64,000 nucleotides of DNA, taken from assembly GCA_051294375.1 (NCBI GenBank), contig CM119263.1, positions 14,090,414 through 14,154,413 of the forward strand, read 5' to 3'. This document shows, in pieces, positions 33,438 through 45,300 of the stretch. A program made the position numbers and the translations under genes. Position 1 is the stretch's first letter. Every line of letters begins with the position of its first letter. This DNA is from Paraspadella gotoi. Its lineage: Eukaryota > Chaetognatha. The notes under the pieces were generated by a model, which was not told the DNA's origin, did no database searches, and worked only from the letters and a program-made list of their open reading frames with translations.

Positions 33438-36400
33438 TCATGATGCTGTAATATCGCCGTAATTTTTATTCCACTGCTCGTACTTATCGATCGTATCCGG
33501 CGGAACCGACTTGCGAATTTTCTTTAACGCCTCCTCGAAATCCCGGGTCGTGATTGGTCGAACGAGAGAAGGGTCTGCCTCTTTAACCTGGTATGAACAA
33601 CAAAAGGTGATTGACCAAAAGATAAAAGTTGTAATTAATAATAAATGAGGTATCTATATTCTATATATTCTATATGTACTAATGCGTGGTAAAAATTATA
33701 AATTTGACTTCAATTAAAATTTAAAAAGTGAGGAACGAACAACATTATACTAATGAACATTAATGTATAAAAAAATTTTCACTGATGGTATGTTGTTCAT
33801 AATTGACATTTAGAATTTTCGAACGTAACTTTCACTACTCTCTATTATGTACTTTATATTTTGGCATCTTGGAGATTAATACGTTCTAGAGGTTTATAGG
33901 AAAATGAAAAGCCAGGTTTTTTTTAATGAATTTAACGGAAAAAGAAGAGGAACAAAACGGAACGGAAGAGGCTAATTTCTCGAGAAAAAAAAATGAAAGG
34001 AATAATATTTGTTATTGTTGTTATCATATTTATGTTTGGGTAATGATTATGTGAGAGTTGAAAGTAAGTTAAGGTTATGGTAAATTAAAGGTTAAAATTA
34101 GGGGTAAGTTTGGGTTAAGGTTAAGTTAGGGTTAACGATTAGTTTAAGGAGACGACAATTTTTAAATGACATTAACAAAGATTTTATTTACAATGTAAAT
34201 CGGACATGTTTCGACTCTTGATTTTCGAGTCTTCATCAGCGAGTTTTGATTCACAAGCGATTTGTTTCACAAAAGATTAGTTTAAAAATAAGTCTCCGCT
34301 TAAGTATATAACAATTTAAATTGTTTGAAGCAAGAATATTTTATTGTTATTGTTGTCACGGTTTTAATTTTTCTGTTGTTTATTTATCTTCTTTCTCTTC
34401 ATTTTCCCATAAGCCTCACGAACGTTTGAAAATCCAGCAGATCCCGACTCTATAATTCACTTTGTCGGTCCGTCGGTCCGCCCCCTCAATATTGTTGGGC
34501 AACCACATATATCATGTCAGAATATCGAATTATGATAAATTATGCAAAAAAACGATATCCATCTGTCTGTCTGTCCGTCCGTCCCACCTTAGCAAAAAAG
34601 TCAAATTACTCGTGATTGGATGGATGGATTGGAATGAAATTTTGTGTGTGAGTAGGGAAGTGTGTGATTGAGCTGGATATGGATGGAATCGACTGAGTGG
34701 AAATTAGTTTAAATGGGAAAAAAAAATATATTTCACTATTTGAACGCCAATTACTCATGAGTGGATGGGGCGATTGACCTGAAATTTTGTATGTGGGTAG
34801 GAAAGTGTGTGATTAAGCTGGAAATTAAATTTTGATGGAATCGTTTGAGTGGAAATGAGTTTAAATAGAAAAAACCTGTTTAACTAATTGATTATGATTC
34901 TTTTTCTTTTTAAATTAAATGTAAATGCAAGATGTGTTAATTAATCAAATAATTAATCAGTTATTAATCAATTAATCAATAATTAATTAATCAGTCAATC
35001 AATCAAAACAAACATTTCCGATCTAATTAATTAATTAATTGCCTAATTAATTAATGAGTTAACTTCAATCAATTAATTATTAATAAAATAACTTGAATTA
35101 ATTATTAATTAATTAATTAATTACCGATAATGATCGTGGTTAGATCCGACATTGTTTGCTCAAACTTGTTTTTAGATTATTACAAAGTGATACGTAGTTT
35201 AAATTTAAAAGAAGTCAAGAGCATTCAGAATGTAGACTCAAGACTCATGATAGCCATGATAATCACCTGATCAGTATCCAGCTCTCTGATAGGACCCAGT
35301 GCGGCGTCTTTAGCCAAAGCAGTAAGATCCGACCCAGAATATCCTTCGGCCGAGTGAGCGATTTCCTTCCGAGGAACATTTAATTAGAAGGGGATTAGTT
35401 TTAGGGGACGGACGGCGTTTACGGGACGGGTGATAAATTGGACAGAACAAGGTCCATTCGAGTTGGCATTTAATTAATTTAACGTGAACGCTTCGTAAAC
35501 TATCATTTACGACTAATCGCTTATAACAAAAACTTATAACAAATAAGTGTCAAAGTTTGATTGAATTGTTTATTAAATTGCTTATTTCACACTATAATTT
35601 GAAACCTTTAGTTCGTTATAAGTCAGCGGATTCTGGTGTCGTGTCAACAGTTTCGCCAACAGAGCCATTCTCGTGGCGTCCGAGGGCATCCTCACATAAA
35701 CTCGCTTGGGGAATCGGCGGAGGGCCGCGTCGTCCAGCTCAAAAGGCCTAGAATAGGGGCGGATATGGGGAAAAATTCAAGAAATTGGTCAGTTTATATT
35801 TTAATATACGTAATACGTACGTAAAATAGGTAAAATATAAAAAAATCCATTTATTCAAGAAATTAGGTAACTTGCCCCGTTATGGTCGTTTCAGACTGCA
35901 TCCTTAATAAAATTAAAGATAGCATGACCCTTCAAGCTTTCAAGCAAGACTCTCTTTCAGTCGAATAGTTTATTAATTCCCAGCGTACCTGTCTTCATTA
36001 TCAATCAAATTTCATCTATAATAGTTAATTAGTTATAGTATTTCTAAAATAAGTCATGAACGATTCATGAAACCATAAACTTTGACGAAAAATAAAATTT
36101 TGTCTTATTTCTACTATGAAAATATAGAAATGATGTCGTGGATTTCCTTCACGTTATCCTATTAATTTTATTTTTATTTGTTTGGTTTATTTTGTTGCTT
36201 ATGGATGCTACTGTATCATCCTTGATATAAATTAAAATTCTCATTATGTTTTAAAGCGTAAAATTAAGATAATTAAACGTCTAAATCACAGCTTAGGCGC
36301 TTAAGCGCTTCCCGTGGGCTTAGCACCTGTTTGTTGCTGCCATGACGAGCACCCTGTCTTCGTAGGATGAAGAGACACCGTCAAACTGAAGGAAAAACTC

Positions 36401-39357
36401 TGTTTTGATCCTCCGCACGCAATCGTGTTCGCTATCCTTGCGTGCAGATAACAGTGAGTCCACCTCGTCCATGAAAACGATCGATGGCTGTAATTCCTTT
36501 GCCACCGCAAACAGCGCCCGCACCAGCTTCTCCCCCTCGCCCACGTATTTAGACATCAACGAAGAGGCGGAGATGTTGAAAAAGGTCGCCGTGCTTTCGC
36601 TGGCCACTGCCTTTGCCAGCATTGTCTTCCCGTTGCCTGAAACATTAAGATCAGCGTATAGGCGTGTAGGGTCTTTTCAGTAAATCATGCTGATGAACAA
36701 ACAGTACGCGGCGGTTCAATCTACTCCTTTCTTGTCTCACCCGGCGGACCGAAGAGCAGAAGCCCTCTCGCTGGCGCCCTTAAGCCCGTAAAGAGCTCCG
36801 GCCTGAGCGCGGGTAGGATGACAATTTCGTATAGAGCCTGCTTAGCAGCCTGTTGTCCAGCCACGTCGTCGAAAAGAACGTTTGGCCCTCCGTCTACGAT
36901 CTCATCCAGTATAGTGTTGACGAGCTTACTGTCGACGTTTTTGAGGTGCGCAAGCCGCCGCTTGGCCGCTTTTCTGTCTATACCGCCGCCCTCGCCGCCT
37001 GTCCGCCAATTGCGGTTTTTATAAGAACCGTGCGAGTGAGGAATTCCCGCAGATGGCGAACCAGGGCGAAAAAACGATGTTTTTTGTAACGGCGAAGAGG
37101 GGTCCGATGATTGGCTTGGATAGCTTAAATAATGTCAAGACAAAGTTCTATTAGTTTACACCGTAAATGAACATCGTTCAAAATTGTTTCTAAAATTCCG
37201 ACAAAAACCACTTTACTGTGCAAAAAATGCTCATTTCGAGGCTCAACATTGTTGAGTCAACAGTCCACAATTAATCAGACCTTTTTGGAGAGCCGTTATA
37301 ATTTTATTAAAAACGTACCGCTTCCTCGGTAGTTGGGGCGAAATAAGCGGGTGGGCGTGTGCTACGTGTTGTGGGTGTCCACCGCCGGCCTGGCGCGTAG
37401 GGGACGAAGGGGAAGAGCCGGCATAACTGGCCGGAGAAATAGGGGACACAAAGCCAGAATAAGATCGCTGGTGGTGGTGGTGGTGATAGTGGTGAGGGTG
37501 GGTTGTTGATTCGTGCTGCCTGACTGAGGAAAGCGGTACGCGCTTTCCGCTGCCTAACGAGGTAACCGGGGGTCGACACTCTGAATCGCTGGAAGGTGAA
37601 TCGCCGGAATGAGAGAGGGCGGGGGTCGGTGCTGTGGGGGAGGATGATTGGGCTGGCACCGGGGCGCCACCAAACGACGTCGGTCCGTAAGAGGACGCGC
37701 TCAGAGCGCCATGCTCGCCGGAAGCCGAGAAGTTCCGAGGCAGCGTGTTGCTTCTCGACGCTTCGTGATTGCCGTACGAGCGCCGCGGCTTCCGACCGGC
37801 GTGGTACTGCTGCTGCTGGTTTTGGGATGTTGCCCACTGCTGCATTTGTTGTTGCATTGTCGCAGTAGCTCCTACGTGGGATGCTACTAGAACGTCGAGA
37901 CGATCTTTTGCCATAACCAGGTTTGCCCTCATTTTCTGCTGTAGTCGACTGGCGCGACCCCAGACTTCGCCGACTCCGGAACAGTCGATGGCGATGCCTT
38001 TCTCCATCTCTTCGATACCTTTGTAGCGGGCGGGTAAAAGAGACATAAGAAATAAATTGATGTTGATGCTTCGCACTGATGAAGACATTCAAAACAAAGA
38101 GTCGAAACGTTTTTTATTGTCAAAAATCGTTGTAACAAATAAAAAAAGAAAACACACACACCTTTTTTGTAAAGGTCGATGGCCTGCTCCTTCCTGGACG
38201 GGTCTTCCTCGTCAAGCTTTAAGGCTTTGGAAATATATTCAAAGGCTTTACGATGGTGGTGCTTCTGTTTAGCCAAAACCGGTTCCGCGGGTCCGGGCTG
38301 GGGTAGGGCGTGGGGGTAAGGCGAAACAGCGGTGGAAAGGGTGGGACTTGGATAAGGCAAGTTCGGCGCCTGAAACGCAGCCGACGCTGATGAGTTTTCC
38401 GTCAGTGGGGAGGACGTCATCCCCGAAGGCTCTCCCTCGCAAGTCATGGCGCACAACTGTGGCGTTTCGGCGTCGGTGCTGTCATCGCGGGAACGACGTT
38501 CCTCGTGGCGCCGCAACCGCGCGTCTTCCGCTGGGACGCAAATACGAACTTGTTGGAGGGAGTGAGCGTCCTTGTGTTTTAAGGGGTGTTGATGAGGAGG
38601 CGCGGCTTCTGCGGCGGTGGCCATTGACCCAGACACTGTTGTCTGGTGACGTCGTTCTCTTGATCCCGGCGAAAGCCCGTTGTTTGGTGCGCTCGATGAA
38701 GCGTCCCTAGACGAAATCTTCTCGAGTTGATCCTGTGAAAATCCCGTAGGGGATTATCGATTATGTAGGTCAAAACAGACAAGCGAATAATGGCGCACTC
38801 TTCTCTCTCTCTCACTCTCTCTCTCTGAATTGTTATCGTCTTGATTTATTTATATCTCTTCCATTTTGAACTTTCACACTCTTGATCTCGCTTTATTCCC
38901 ATCTCTCCAGTCACTCCTATTTCTTCTCCTTCGCGTAACCCCTCGTTACCTTTGCCCGGCCTTCCTCGCAAGTCTCCAAATTCTTGTTCTTGCCCGGCAG
39001 AATCCAGTCGTAATGGTTGATGACGAAAGCGAAGAAGACCCAGAGTTGAAAGGCGAGGAACCGAATGACGCCGAAAACTAGGATGACCGGGAGCGACGCC
39101 GCGTTGAGGTTCCGTTTATGCGGTGATCCTGCGCAAGAGGGCTCCGGGGAAGGCGGCGCCTCCGAGTTCGAGCGCCGCGTCCGACGAGGCGACGTTTGGG
39201 AGGAGGCGGAGGCCGTTCGTGGCCTTCCTCCAGGGCGACCCACGATGCCGCCTCCGCCTCCTCCAACGCCGCCCCCAGAACCCCGCCGACTTTCGGTGCT
39301 CTCGCTTCTCGATCCTCGCAGACTTGATTTTCGGCTGTGTTTTTCCCCATTTCCCAT
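33438..39357 (-). CDS. SPAST: Spastin, microtubule-severing AAA ATPase
   Basis: Eight exons, in order 39357-38950, 38732-38162, 38018-37319, 37123-36741, 36636-36327, 35747-35606, 35365-35267, 33587-33438 (minus strand), give 920 residues. A Gly/Ser/Arg-rich N-terminus leads to a hydrophobic hairpin (about residues 88-120). The MIT domain (about 295-375) holds [16 protein letters not shown], followed by a long Ser/Pro/His-rich linker. The AAA domain follows: [18 protein letters not shown], Walker A GPPGNGKT (about 685), pore/Walker B region with [20 protein letters not shown] and FMDEVDS, ATNR sensor, and the C-terminal helix ending [19 protein letters not shown]. Spastin hexamers sever Glu-rich microtubules in neurons, division and ER shaping. 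Human spastin is 616 residues; the excess is in the N-terminal and linker regions. The ATG at 39,357 is preferred over an upstream GTG. Confidence 0.95.
34148..34274 (-). mobile_element. small hammerhead-bearing element 3 with 11 bp TSD (spastin intron 7)
   Basis: A 127 bp segment flanked by perfect direct repeats GATTAGTTTAA (34,137-34,147 and 34,275-34,285). It contains one hammerhead on the minus strand and no coding sequence. Unlike elements 1 and 2 it has a single ribozyme copy. Confidence 0.7.
34190..34252 (-). ncRNA. type I hammerhead ribozyme motif (intact core)
   Basis: Minus strand: CTGATGA (34,239-34,233), helix II AGACTC/GAGTC-type stem with GAAAATCAA loop, GAAA, palindromic ACATGT, then C at the predicted cleavage site (34,203). 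Helix I can start G-C, C-G, T-A and continue after one mismatch. All invariant core bases are present. Confidence 0.8.
34434..35169 (-). mobile_element. dispersed repeat family A, copy 2 (spastin intron 7)
   Basis: Inverted relative to the copy at 26,488-26,983. It carries a tandem duplication of an approximately 130 bp interior module (about 34,601-34,733 and 34,741-34,877; both contain GAAATTTTGT and GAGTGGAAAT...GTTTAAAT), which is single in copy 1. The part 34,900-35,120 is an ATTA/TTAATTAA-rich simple region. Confidence 0.7.
35875..36010 (+). mobile_element. family B repeat, partial copy (spastin intron 5)
   Basis: Shares CTTCAAGCTTTCAAGCAAGAC-like text (interrupted match) and the downstream part of the 17,625-17,840 element; the first half is diverged. 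Confidence 0.45.
38070..38112 (+). ncRNA. hammerhead-like motif, probably degenerate (antisense in spastin intron 2)
   Basis: CTGATGA at 38,076-38,082, a weak helix II (GAC/GTC with loop), GAAA, then ACGT and a T at the cleavage position. It sits in a 143 bp intron on the strand opposite spastin. Core bases are right, but helix II is only 3 bp, helix I is poor, and no flanking duplication was found. Confidence 0.4.
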
Positions 39358-42300
39358 TTTCGAGTGTTTTTTTCCTCCTGTTTTGTCCTTTCGTGGCACC
39401 GAATTGTCTCTGATCGTTTTTTTCCCCCTTTTTTTTTATCGCAGACGTTTTTTTTCCTTCCCTCGTACACCACGCAACGGAGAATCGAGTCTCAATTCAA
39501 TCTTTCCTCTGTTTTCGTCCACGCAGCAACATTTTTTCCCAGTTTCCGTCATTTTTTTCCTCGTTTCTCTTCCCTCATTTCTCCCCTTCATTTCCTCCGC
39601 CTGAATTCGCTTTCTTTCCACGAGGTCTCTCCCAAGCCAAAGTCTTCTTCTGCGTGGAACTGATCGAACGCCTCAGTAATTTCACCCGCGACATCTGACG
39701 GAGAGATAAATTCGCTGAGAACGCGAGAAACTCAACACAAATCTTGGATCGAGGGACGTGAGAGAATGAGAGTCTTGTTTCTCAGTCGTGCGCGATGACT
39801 CACTCTGTGAACGTTTTTAACTTAAGCCGCGCGTCAGTAATTGCGGGGAAAAGGCGTCGAAGCCATTATGATTATAATTATTGTGTGAGCGTCAATCCTT
39901 AAGAGTTTCCGCAGCGAAATTCGGGTCGACCGATAAACCGTCAACGATACTCGATATCGTCGAAATAACAGCGGCCCCAGCTCGTGAAGCGATGAGAAAG
40001 CTTAAGTTCGGGTTATTGGAAAGGGGGGGCTCGCAGTGAGAGTGAAGGAGGGACGAGAAAGAAAAGGCGAGGCAGAGGAATGGTTTCGCAAAAACGGGAT
40101 AGCGGGAAGGGAAAGTCCGTGGCGAAGAATAAATCTGCTCCCCCGATGGCGAAGGAGGCTTTTCCTCAAGTTTTATTGGCTGCGACTTCGATGAAAGGAA
40201 AAACTGTGGGTGGAAAGCAAAACGGATTTCACGCAAATCAAAGATTTTTTTTTTCTTTAGAACTAAGGAGATTATAGCTCATTTATTAAGGCGGTCTTTC
40301 ATTGAGGGTTTTCTTTTTCATGAATTAATCTATAGTGGGAGAGGGGGAGGAGAGAGAGAGGGAGATATACATATATATATAAAGACAGAAGAGAAAGAGA
40401 GAGAGAGTATGGGCAAATGGGGTATGCCGAGAAAGGGTGGAGGTATGCTTTTAAATTGCGTCGTTTTAGTTTTTTCTGTTTTTCAAATATCATGACCCGA
40501 ATGAAATTTCATGTTTCCACAGCTGGAGGTCGGCCCGAAAAAAGCCGACTCGTTGTAGCGGGCATCGACGGTCGAGGCGCTGCGAAATACATTTGTTGAA
40601 GAAGCCGTCGAGGCAGAATCGAAAATTTGAACTACGACGCTGAGAGAGTTCGATGGTAAAACAACGCGTCGGGACGAGTCGTTACGTAGTACGAGAGATA
40701 GAGAGAACGAGAAAGAGCGTCTCCAGAAATTCTGGCACCTCTTGATCGCGAGGCCGAGCCGACACGAATATAGAAGCAACTCGCACATGCAGAAGTCCTC
40801 TCCATTTTCTGAGAGTCGCGCGAAACGACGTCTTCCGACCGTGTTGGCCAATTGGCGCCCGAACCGTCGCAACGTTTCGACCAATCAACACCCACCGCTT
40901 GATGGAAAGGCGCGCGGCGAGGTTCAGCTGAAAGCTCAACTTATTCATCGTTGTCGCGATAAAAAGAAGAGGGATGGGGGAAGAGATGATTTTACGTCGG
41001 GTGGAATAGAACAAACGGACGAATGTTTTGGCATTAAACAATTTTAAAGGAACGCGTAATCGGTTTTCTAACACCAATAAATTTTTTTTTTAGAGAGTGA
41101 TGACACCCTCGCACATGTAACTATGACTAGATTTTGGAGATAGTTCTTCTGTTATTATTAGGGGGAGCCTAACTCAGTAAAGTGGTTAAGATATTTGAAT
41201 TAAGCACCTGCTCAAACGATAATTTAGACATTTTTTTAAAAAATTGAATAGAAAATAATTTATAATATTACTCCATATTCCATATATTATTTTTTTAATA
41301 TTTATTTATAAATAGGAAAAGCTAAAATTTTTTAAAAGATTTTTTAATTTTTAAGATCAGATTCAGAAAGCTTGCAAAAGTTATCTACACAAAGTTTAAT
41401 TCTTTTTTCGATATTTTGATCATAAGTGGGTGAAAAATATGAAAAACTATTTATAATCATCATCATTATCATCTTTCGATAATTTTATTACTTTTTCTTA
41501 ATTATCGCCTCCCTCCCTCACACGGGAATTAAAATATAAAAATATTAACATAGTTTCCAAGCTTTTAAAAATCTTTCACAGTCTAGTTCATTGAGAGTGC
41601 TTAGCTTCGCTATCAAGAAGTAATATAATATTTTTTAACCGTTCCAATTTCAACTGTTTAACGTGGTTATACTTATACTGTAATAGTTATACTGTAATAG
41701 TTACTGTAATACTTATAGTTATAGCATGCGTGGAGTGTGCCCTGTTCATTTGTTTTATTTTTCTACACTTTATATGACATGACCTCTACGGCCGTCAGCT
41801 AAAACGATTTTTATAATGTACAAATAAAAACGGCCATTTTTTATTATCTACTTTATATCAAGTTCTATTTCTAATTTTTTTAAATATATTTTTGAATTGT
41901 AATTTATATTTTTCATCCCTTTTCTTGAAATTTTGTCAGGATAATTGTAATTATTAATATTGAGGGAATATTGAGTTGAAAAAAAAGAGTCGGGCAATGA
42001 AGTATCACAGTCTGCCATCAATAAAATATCTAATAACTTTAATAATTTTTTTCAGTCTTGTAGCGATCAGTAAATATAATAATTTAATAACATAACGATA
42101 AAGAAATTTCTTTCCATTTTGCAACACGCTCTAATTTAAAGAAAAGAACGTAATACTAATAGGGAATAATAAGAGAATAAGAATAGTATGAGAAAAAAAA
42201 GTATGGCACTTGAAATAGAGAATTGAAAACGCCAAAAAAGGGGTGAATTTGAATTGTATATTGTATATTATATTATATATTATATAGTATATTCGTTTTT

Positions 42301-45300
42301 GCCCCTGTTCCCGTAACGCACCCTGGGCATTACGTTCCGTTATGTTATGCGGCTTTGTTCGGTTTGGTTCTGGTAAATTCCCCCTCGATCTCCAATTCGG
42401 TAACTTGAGAATCTTACGCATGTATAAAGTCAAAGACAACGAAAGGGAAGTCATAAACGGTACATGATTGGTCGACTATCATCTTCAAAGGTATCGATGA
42501 TTGGTTGAAATCCTCGCAGCTGCTACGACGGAGGCAATTTTTTTTTCTTTTTAGCTTTTTTCAAATGTAAAGGAGATAAGATTAGAGCCGTAATCCGCTT
42601 TACCGCGTTTAGTTCGCCAGTCCCACAACTAACGATGCATGTAATATCAATCTGAGGTGTGGGTGGGACGAAGTGGGGCAAATCGAACCCAAAGTTAAAA
42701 GGTCACAGCCACATGTAATAATATTGTGTAGTTAGTACTTTTGGAATTTTGTTGTCGACGACCGAACTGGGCAGGAGAGTGACTGATTCGGAGCGGTACT
42801 CCCAGTCGACCTCCGACAGCCCTGAGCCGCTTTGAATTGCCCAGACGGAACGGTAGAGACGCCCCCAATTTGGAGTAAGAAACACGAGATCGAGGATAAC
42901 ATATCTATTGGAAAACTGGAACAGAAAGTAATCTAACCTTGTGTTGTGTATATGCACCCTCTATTTCCAGAAGACAACACTAACGTCCCCATCCCAAACA
43001 GATAAAAAAATAATATATTTAAATATTTAACACAAAAATATTTAACAAATAAATAAAATCATAAATATTAGATATTTTTAATCTAAAAAATAAAAAATAA
43101 TTAAACAAGTAATTTTGCAATATCATTTTCTCAGTTTGTTAACTTAATTCCTATTGAAAGGTTGAAAATTAGCTACGAAATGTAAAAATATCTGTAAATG
43201 TAAAAAATGATATTATCGTTTTTATTGAACATCTCGTCGGATTCAATCAAATTTTTTACTAGTTCTCTGCTAATACAGGATACAATGCTGAATTCTGAAT
43301 TCAGAATTCTGTAAAGCCAATTTTATGGTTACCCTAGGTTTACCATCTTTCACTAAACTCTGGGGATTTCTCGCCGGCTTTGGAAGACGTATTTAGTTAA
43401 ATAAACAGCACAGGCCTGTCGATTTTTCTTCTCTCTTTTTATATATTTTTCTCTTGCTTAATTTTTATCTATCTTTTTATATTATTTCTCTCTTTTCACA
43501 TACCCCAAGTCCGCTTCTTTCACAAACAAATTTTTATATCTTTCACAGTTCACACACCCTTTCGCTTTCTCACACTCTCTCTTACTCTGACCCTCTCCCG
43601 ATCGTCATTTTCGCATCGTTGGCTCGTCCGGTTGGTCGGTGCCTCCGCCCGGCCAAGACGCCGGGGGAGGAGGCCTGGCCGATGTTGATGGGACGTAAAG
43701 ACGAGAAAAAAGTGTTTTACTCTGATTTACGGGATCGTAAAAAGGTCGCCCTCCGAAATCCGAGGTAGGAACTCGGGTGGAACCCCGATCGCAACGCTTC
43801 GGCGGAGCTTCGATCGTTACCCGCAAAGACGCTACCGGTTGAAACGAGCTACCAGTTTTATGACGATGGAGGAGGAGTAGATATTCGTTGCTCTATCTCT
43901 CAGTCTCTCTTTTTTTTTTCTTTCTTTATATCTGAGTCTGACTGGCCAGAGCTCGTCCCGTACGCAAAAATCTAGGCAGAGAACAATGTCTAATTAGAGT
44001 GAGAGAAAGAGAGAGTTTAGAGATCGTAATGATAATTTTTTAACAATTTTGTTACGACCAGAAAATAGAGACCAAGTTTTGAAAAAGAAATTAACCACCA
44101 TGGGGGCTGGGATTTAAGTCAATCAAGACAGCAAGGGATTCAGCAAGAGAACTAATGAAATTTGAGAAACTAAGAAGCAGCTGCTAACTGTTTGTATTTA
44201 TTTCTGTTTTCTCTTTCTTTTTTTTTCTCCCGTATTCCCTCCCATCCGCATTTCCTTTTTTTCTTCTTCACATCTCTTCTTTCCCCTCTTCGTACTATCT
44301 CTATCCCGAATCGCCAAGCGAATCGATCGATAATCACGTGACCTCTAAAAAACTGCTCCCCAGTGTCGTTCCTCCCCGTCTTTTACTGTCCTCGTCTTTC
44401 CACTTTTTTCCCCTTATCTCTCAGCAAAGGACGGGAAAAAAGGAACAACGGCCCAGAATTAAGCGGATTGACCCCGAAATTCGAGGTTCGGCCGCAGGGG
44501 TTGGCCCCGATTGATAGGCGGTCTCTACCCCGTTATGATCCGGTCCCTTTTTCCCCTTTTGTTCCCTTTTTTCTCTCATTTCCTTTTCGTTTTCATTTTC
44601 TCCTTTTCACGTTCCTTGTTTTTATTTTTATGTGTCCATTTCATCCTGTCTATTGTTTTTCTTTTTTCCTAAACTCTCCCTATCATTATTTTCGTCGTGA
44701 ATTTTGGAGGAGGCGAGGTCGAGGATGAGGACGCGGCTCCGAGGGATTGTTTCTCCATTCTGGGGTTGGTCCGTGAAGGCGGGGATTAGGGCCTGGTGAT
44801 GACGGGGTTTCTCAGTCCTCTCGGATCGGCGGGGACGCTTCAAACGCTCGGGTCGAGACTTCAAACGAGTCTCGATTCTTTTTTCTCTCAAACGTTTGGT
44901 GGTTTTGCCATCGAGAAACATGGATGGTCAACGGCCTGTTGATCTGAGCATCGCGGCACACTCTTCATTCACTGTTCAACAAACTCACTGTACACAATGT
45001 TTAAAAAACTATTACTTATAGTATAAGTGTCGCGAATACATTATTTCCGAGAAAACGTTTATTTTCGACGATTTCTCCCAAAATTTACGTATCGAATTTT
45101 ACGTCAAAAACTTTTGAACTACTACGTTGGTACTTTTTAAGTTCGTACTTTGGTTCTTCTGGATCTCAGAGCGATCGCGACCGGTTACGAAGCGGTGTTC
45201 AAGCTCTGATTATAAAATTGACGGCGAAGTCGGCGCGTTGAACCGAAGTTTTGTCAGCCCATGACGGTGATAACGGTTCTCAAGTGCCCGCCGTCCAATT

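Noticed and set aside
37307-38092. 261- and 281-residue overlapping minus-strand frames in the MIT/linker region
   Set aside because: The 281-residue frame is spastin exon 3 read into flanking introns; the 261-residue one is its out-of-frame shadow.
40865-40890. ACGTTTCGACC, similar to a hammerhead GAAAC segment
   Set aside because: No CTGANGA box or helix II lies at the required distance on the minus strand.
43454-44921. Several moderately long frames on both strands in a CpG-richer patch
   Set aside because: Low-complexity Phe/Ser/Pro or Arg-rich translations without family resemblance or coherent splice structure.
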